From Sphingomonadaceae bacterium (GTDB taxonomy: Bacteria; Pseudomonadota; Alphaproteobacteria; Sphingomonadales; Sphingomonadaceae): a DNA stretch of 7,887 bases. Location of the stretch: positions 1 through 7,887 of the forward strand of contig CANFIV010000058.1 of NCBI GenBank assembly GCA_947446935.1. The letters run 5' to 3'. Shown in pieces: positions 6,737 through 7,887 of the stretch; the first letter of the stretch is position 1, and each line of letters starts with the position of its first letter. The notes under the pieces are model-generated. The model was not told where the DNA came from and made no database searches. It saw only the letters and a list, made by a program, of their open reading frames with translations. Made by a program: the position numbers and the translations under genes.

Positions 6737-7569
6737 TGTCTGGCTCCCGCATGAAGGTCGAAGCGCCACTCGAGCACGCTCTTGGCGACGAGCGTCACCA
6801 GCGCGAGCAGAGCGAGCAGCGAGGCGACCGCAAAGGCGCCGACGAAATCGTACTCGTTGTAGAGAATCTCGACATGGAGCGGCATCGTGTTGGTCTCGCC
6901 GCGGATATGGCCCGAGACGACCGAGACCGCGCCGAACTCGCCCATGGCGCGCGCGTTGCACAGCAGCACGCCGTAAAGCAGCGCCCAGCGGATATTGGGC
7001 AAGGTTACATGCCAGAAGGTCTGCCAACCGCTCGCGCCGAGCGAAATTGCGGCCTCCTCGTCGTCCTTGCCCTGCTCCATCATCAGCGGGATCAGCTCGC
7101 GCGCGACGAACGGGAATGTAATGAACACCGTCGCGAGCACGATGCCCGGCACAGCAAAGATGATCTTGAGATCGTGCTCGGCCAGCCACGCGCCGAATAG
7201 GCCGTTGGCGCCGAACAGCAGCACGAAAATGAGGCCGGAGACGACCGGTGACACCGAGAAAGGCAGGTCTATCAGCGTGATCAGCAGCGCTTTACCGGGA
7301 AACTGGAACTTGGTGATCGCCCAACTCGCGGCAAGGCCGAACACCATGTTGAGCGGCACCGAAATCGCCGCGATGAACAGCGTGAGGCGGATGGCCGCCA
7401 ATGCATCGGGCGTGTGGATCGCATCGAGCAACGGCCCGATGCCCGCCTTGAGCGCCTCGCTGAACACCGCAACCAGCGGCAGCAGCAGGAAGAAGCCGAG
7501 GAACAGCAGCGCAAGGCCGATGAGCAGCACGCGCGTGAGCCGGCCTTCGGTTGTGGCATTGCGGGTCAC
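6733..7569 (-). CDS. cysW: Sulfate/thiosulfate ABC transporter permease CysW
   Basis: An inner-membrane permease subunit of 278 residues, near the length of E. coli CysW (about 290). It pairs with CysT to form the sulfate channel. Hydrophobic segments appear at about 13-36, 57-86, 94-120, 135-160, 193-210 and 243-264. The coupling 'EAA' loop, [10 protein letters not shown] at 171-180 followed by [11 protein letters not shown], contacts the CysA ATPase. The [15 protein letters not shown] and [12 protein letters not shown] segments (207-233) are typical of CysW. The GTG start at 7569 overlaps the cysT stop as GTGA and has GGAGGA 7 bases upstream. The end overlaps the cysA start as TTGA. Gene order cysT-cysW-cysA is the standard one. 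It contains one Cys and six Met, so it shows no unusual sulfur sparing. Confidence 0.95.
   Translation of the reverse strand: MTRNATTEGRLTRVLLIGLALLFLGFFLLLPLVAVFSEALKAGIGPLLDAIHTPDALAAIRLTLFIAAISVPLNMVFGLAASWAITKFQFPGKALLITLIDLPFSVSPVVSGLIFVLLFGANGLFGAWLAEHDLKIIFAVPGIVLATVFITFPFVARELIPLMMEQGKDDEEAAISLGASGWQTFWHVTLPNIRWALLYGVLLCNARAMGEFGAVSVVSGHIRGETNTMPLHVEILYNEYDFVGAFAVASLLALLALVTLVAKSVLEWRFDLHAGARH
6744..6748 (-). promoter_or_regulatory. Ribosome binding site deciding the TTG start of cysA
   Basis: GGGAG on the - strand, located inside the last codons of cysW. Its GGAG core ends 7 bases before TTG at 6736. No ATG or GTG in the cysA frame is better placed: GTG two codons downstream would leave too long a spacer and shorten the conserved N-terminal strand. 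Confidence 0.7.
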
Positions 7570-7887
7570 GCGCCCATCCTCCGACGGCTGGCAGCCTGGA
7601 TCAGATTGATCAGCAGCAGCACAACGAACGAGGCGAGCATCATAACCGTGGCGATCGCGGTGGCGCCGGCATAGGCATATTGCTCAAGCTGGGTCACGAT
7701 CAGCAGCGGGGCAATTTCGGTGCGGCCGGGCATGTTGCCCGAGATGAAGATGACCGAGCCATACTCCCCCACCCCGCGCGCAAACGCGAGTGCAAAGCCG
7801 GTGAGCAGCGCCGGCCCGATCGCAGGCAGAATGACGCGCGAGAATGTCTGCCAGCGCGTTGCGCCGAGCGTGGCGGCGGCTTCCTCG
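7566..7887 (-). CDS. cysT: Sulfate/thiosulfate ABC transporter permease CysT (C-terminal part)
   Basis: Only the last 106 complete codons are in the window (first full codon at 7886); the gene continues beyond base 7887. The visible part starts in the EAA coupling loop ([21 protein letters not shown]). It then has a hydrophobic helix ([20 protein letters not shown]), the characteristic [17 protein letters not shown] segment that distinguishes CysT/CysU, and a final membrane helix ([22 protein letters not shown]). It forms the permease heterodimer with CysW. An alternative name for the gene is cysU. Its TGA stop (7568-7566) overlaps the GTG start of cysW. The sulfate- or thiosulfate-binding protein gene and the operon promoter are expected upstream, out of view. 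Confidence 0.93.
   Translation of the reverse strand, partial: EEAAATLGATRWQTFSRVILPAIGPALLTGFALAFARGVGEYGSVIFISGNMPGRTEIAPLLIVTQLEQYAYAGATAIATVMMLASFVVLLLINLIQAASRRRMGA
7577..7582 (-). promoter_or_regulatory. Ribosome binding site of cysW, inside the end of cysT
   Basis: GGAGGA on the - strand, 7 bases before the GTG at 7569. It fixes the GTG as the cysW start. Confidence 0.8.

Noticed and set aside
5723..6754. 343-codon open frame on the + strand
   Set aside because: It is antisense to cysA, whose motifs are complete; the translation shows no domain.
5729..7189. 486-residue version of CysA starting at 7189
   Set aside because: The extra N-terminal part is the cysW region read in a different frame and has no CysA similarity. 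The TTG at 6736 has a good binding site and gives the expected N-terminus.

Overview
The window looks like chromosomal DNA of a high-GC alphaproteobacterium, most likely a sphingomonad (Sphingomonadales). The clues are strong G/C bias at third codon positions, a large TonB-dependent receptor with a short signal peptide followed directly by a 'DAIVVTARRR'-type TonB box, and the style of the GAF-GGDEF-EAL protein. Genus is not resolvable from this piece. No RNA genes, mobile elements or CRISPR arrays were seen. Coding density is very high, and no stretch over 300 bases lacks a gene.

Left part (1-2933, + strand). A cyclic-di-GMP enzyme whose start lies outside the window carries a GAF sensor domain, a GGDEF domain and an EAL domain, with both catalytic signatures intact. 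Fifty bases later comes an AIM24/TIGR00266-family protein of unknown bacterial function. A strong hairpin with a short T run (2944-2979) ends this side and sits between two convergent genes.

Right part (2982-7887, - strand). Read in the direction of transcription, the genes are the end of cysT, then cysW, cysA, a 56-residue YezD/DUF2292-type protein, and an 832-residue TonB-dependent outer-membrane receptor. The first four are chained by three four-base stop/start overlaps (GTGA, TTGA, ATGA), so they are almost surely one translationally coupled operon. The receptor follows after 81 bases with no visible terminator. CysT, CysW and CysA form the inner-membrane sulfate/thiosulfate ABC importer. 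Its periplasmic binding protein is expected upstream of cysT, beyond the window.

The most interesting observation is that the receptor has no methionine at all after its start codon and only four cysteines in 832 residues, whereas every neighbouring gene of comparable or moderate size uses methionine normally. Together with its position behind a sulfate importer, this suggests a sulfur-sparing outer-membrane receptor made during sulfur limitation, perhaps importing an organosulfur compound such as a sulfate ester or sulfonate. The composition and gene order are read directly from the sequence; the substrate and regulation are inference.
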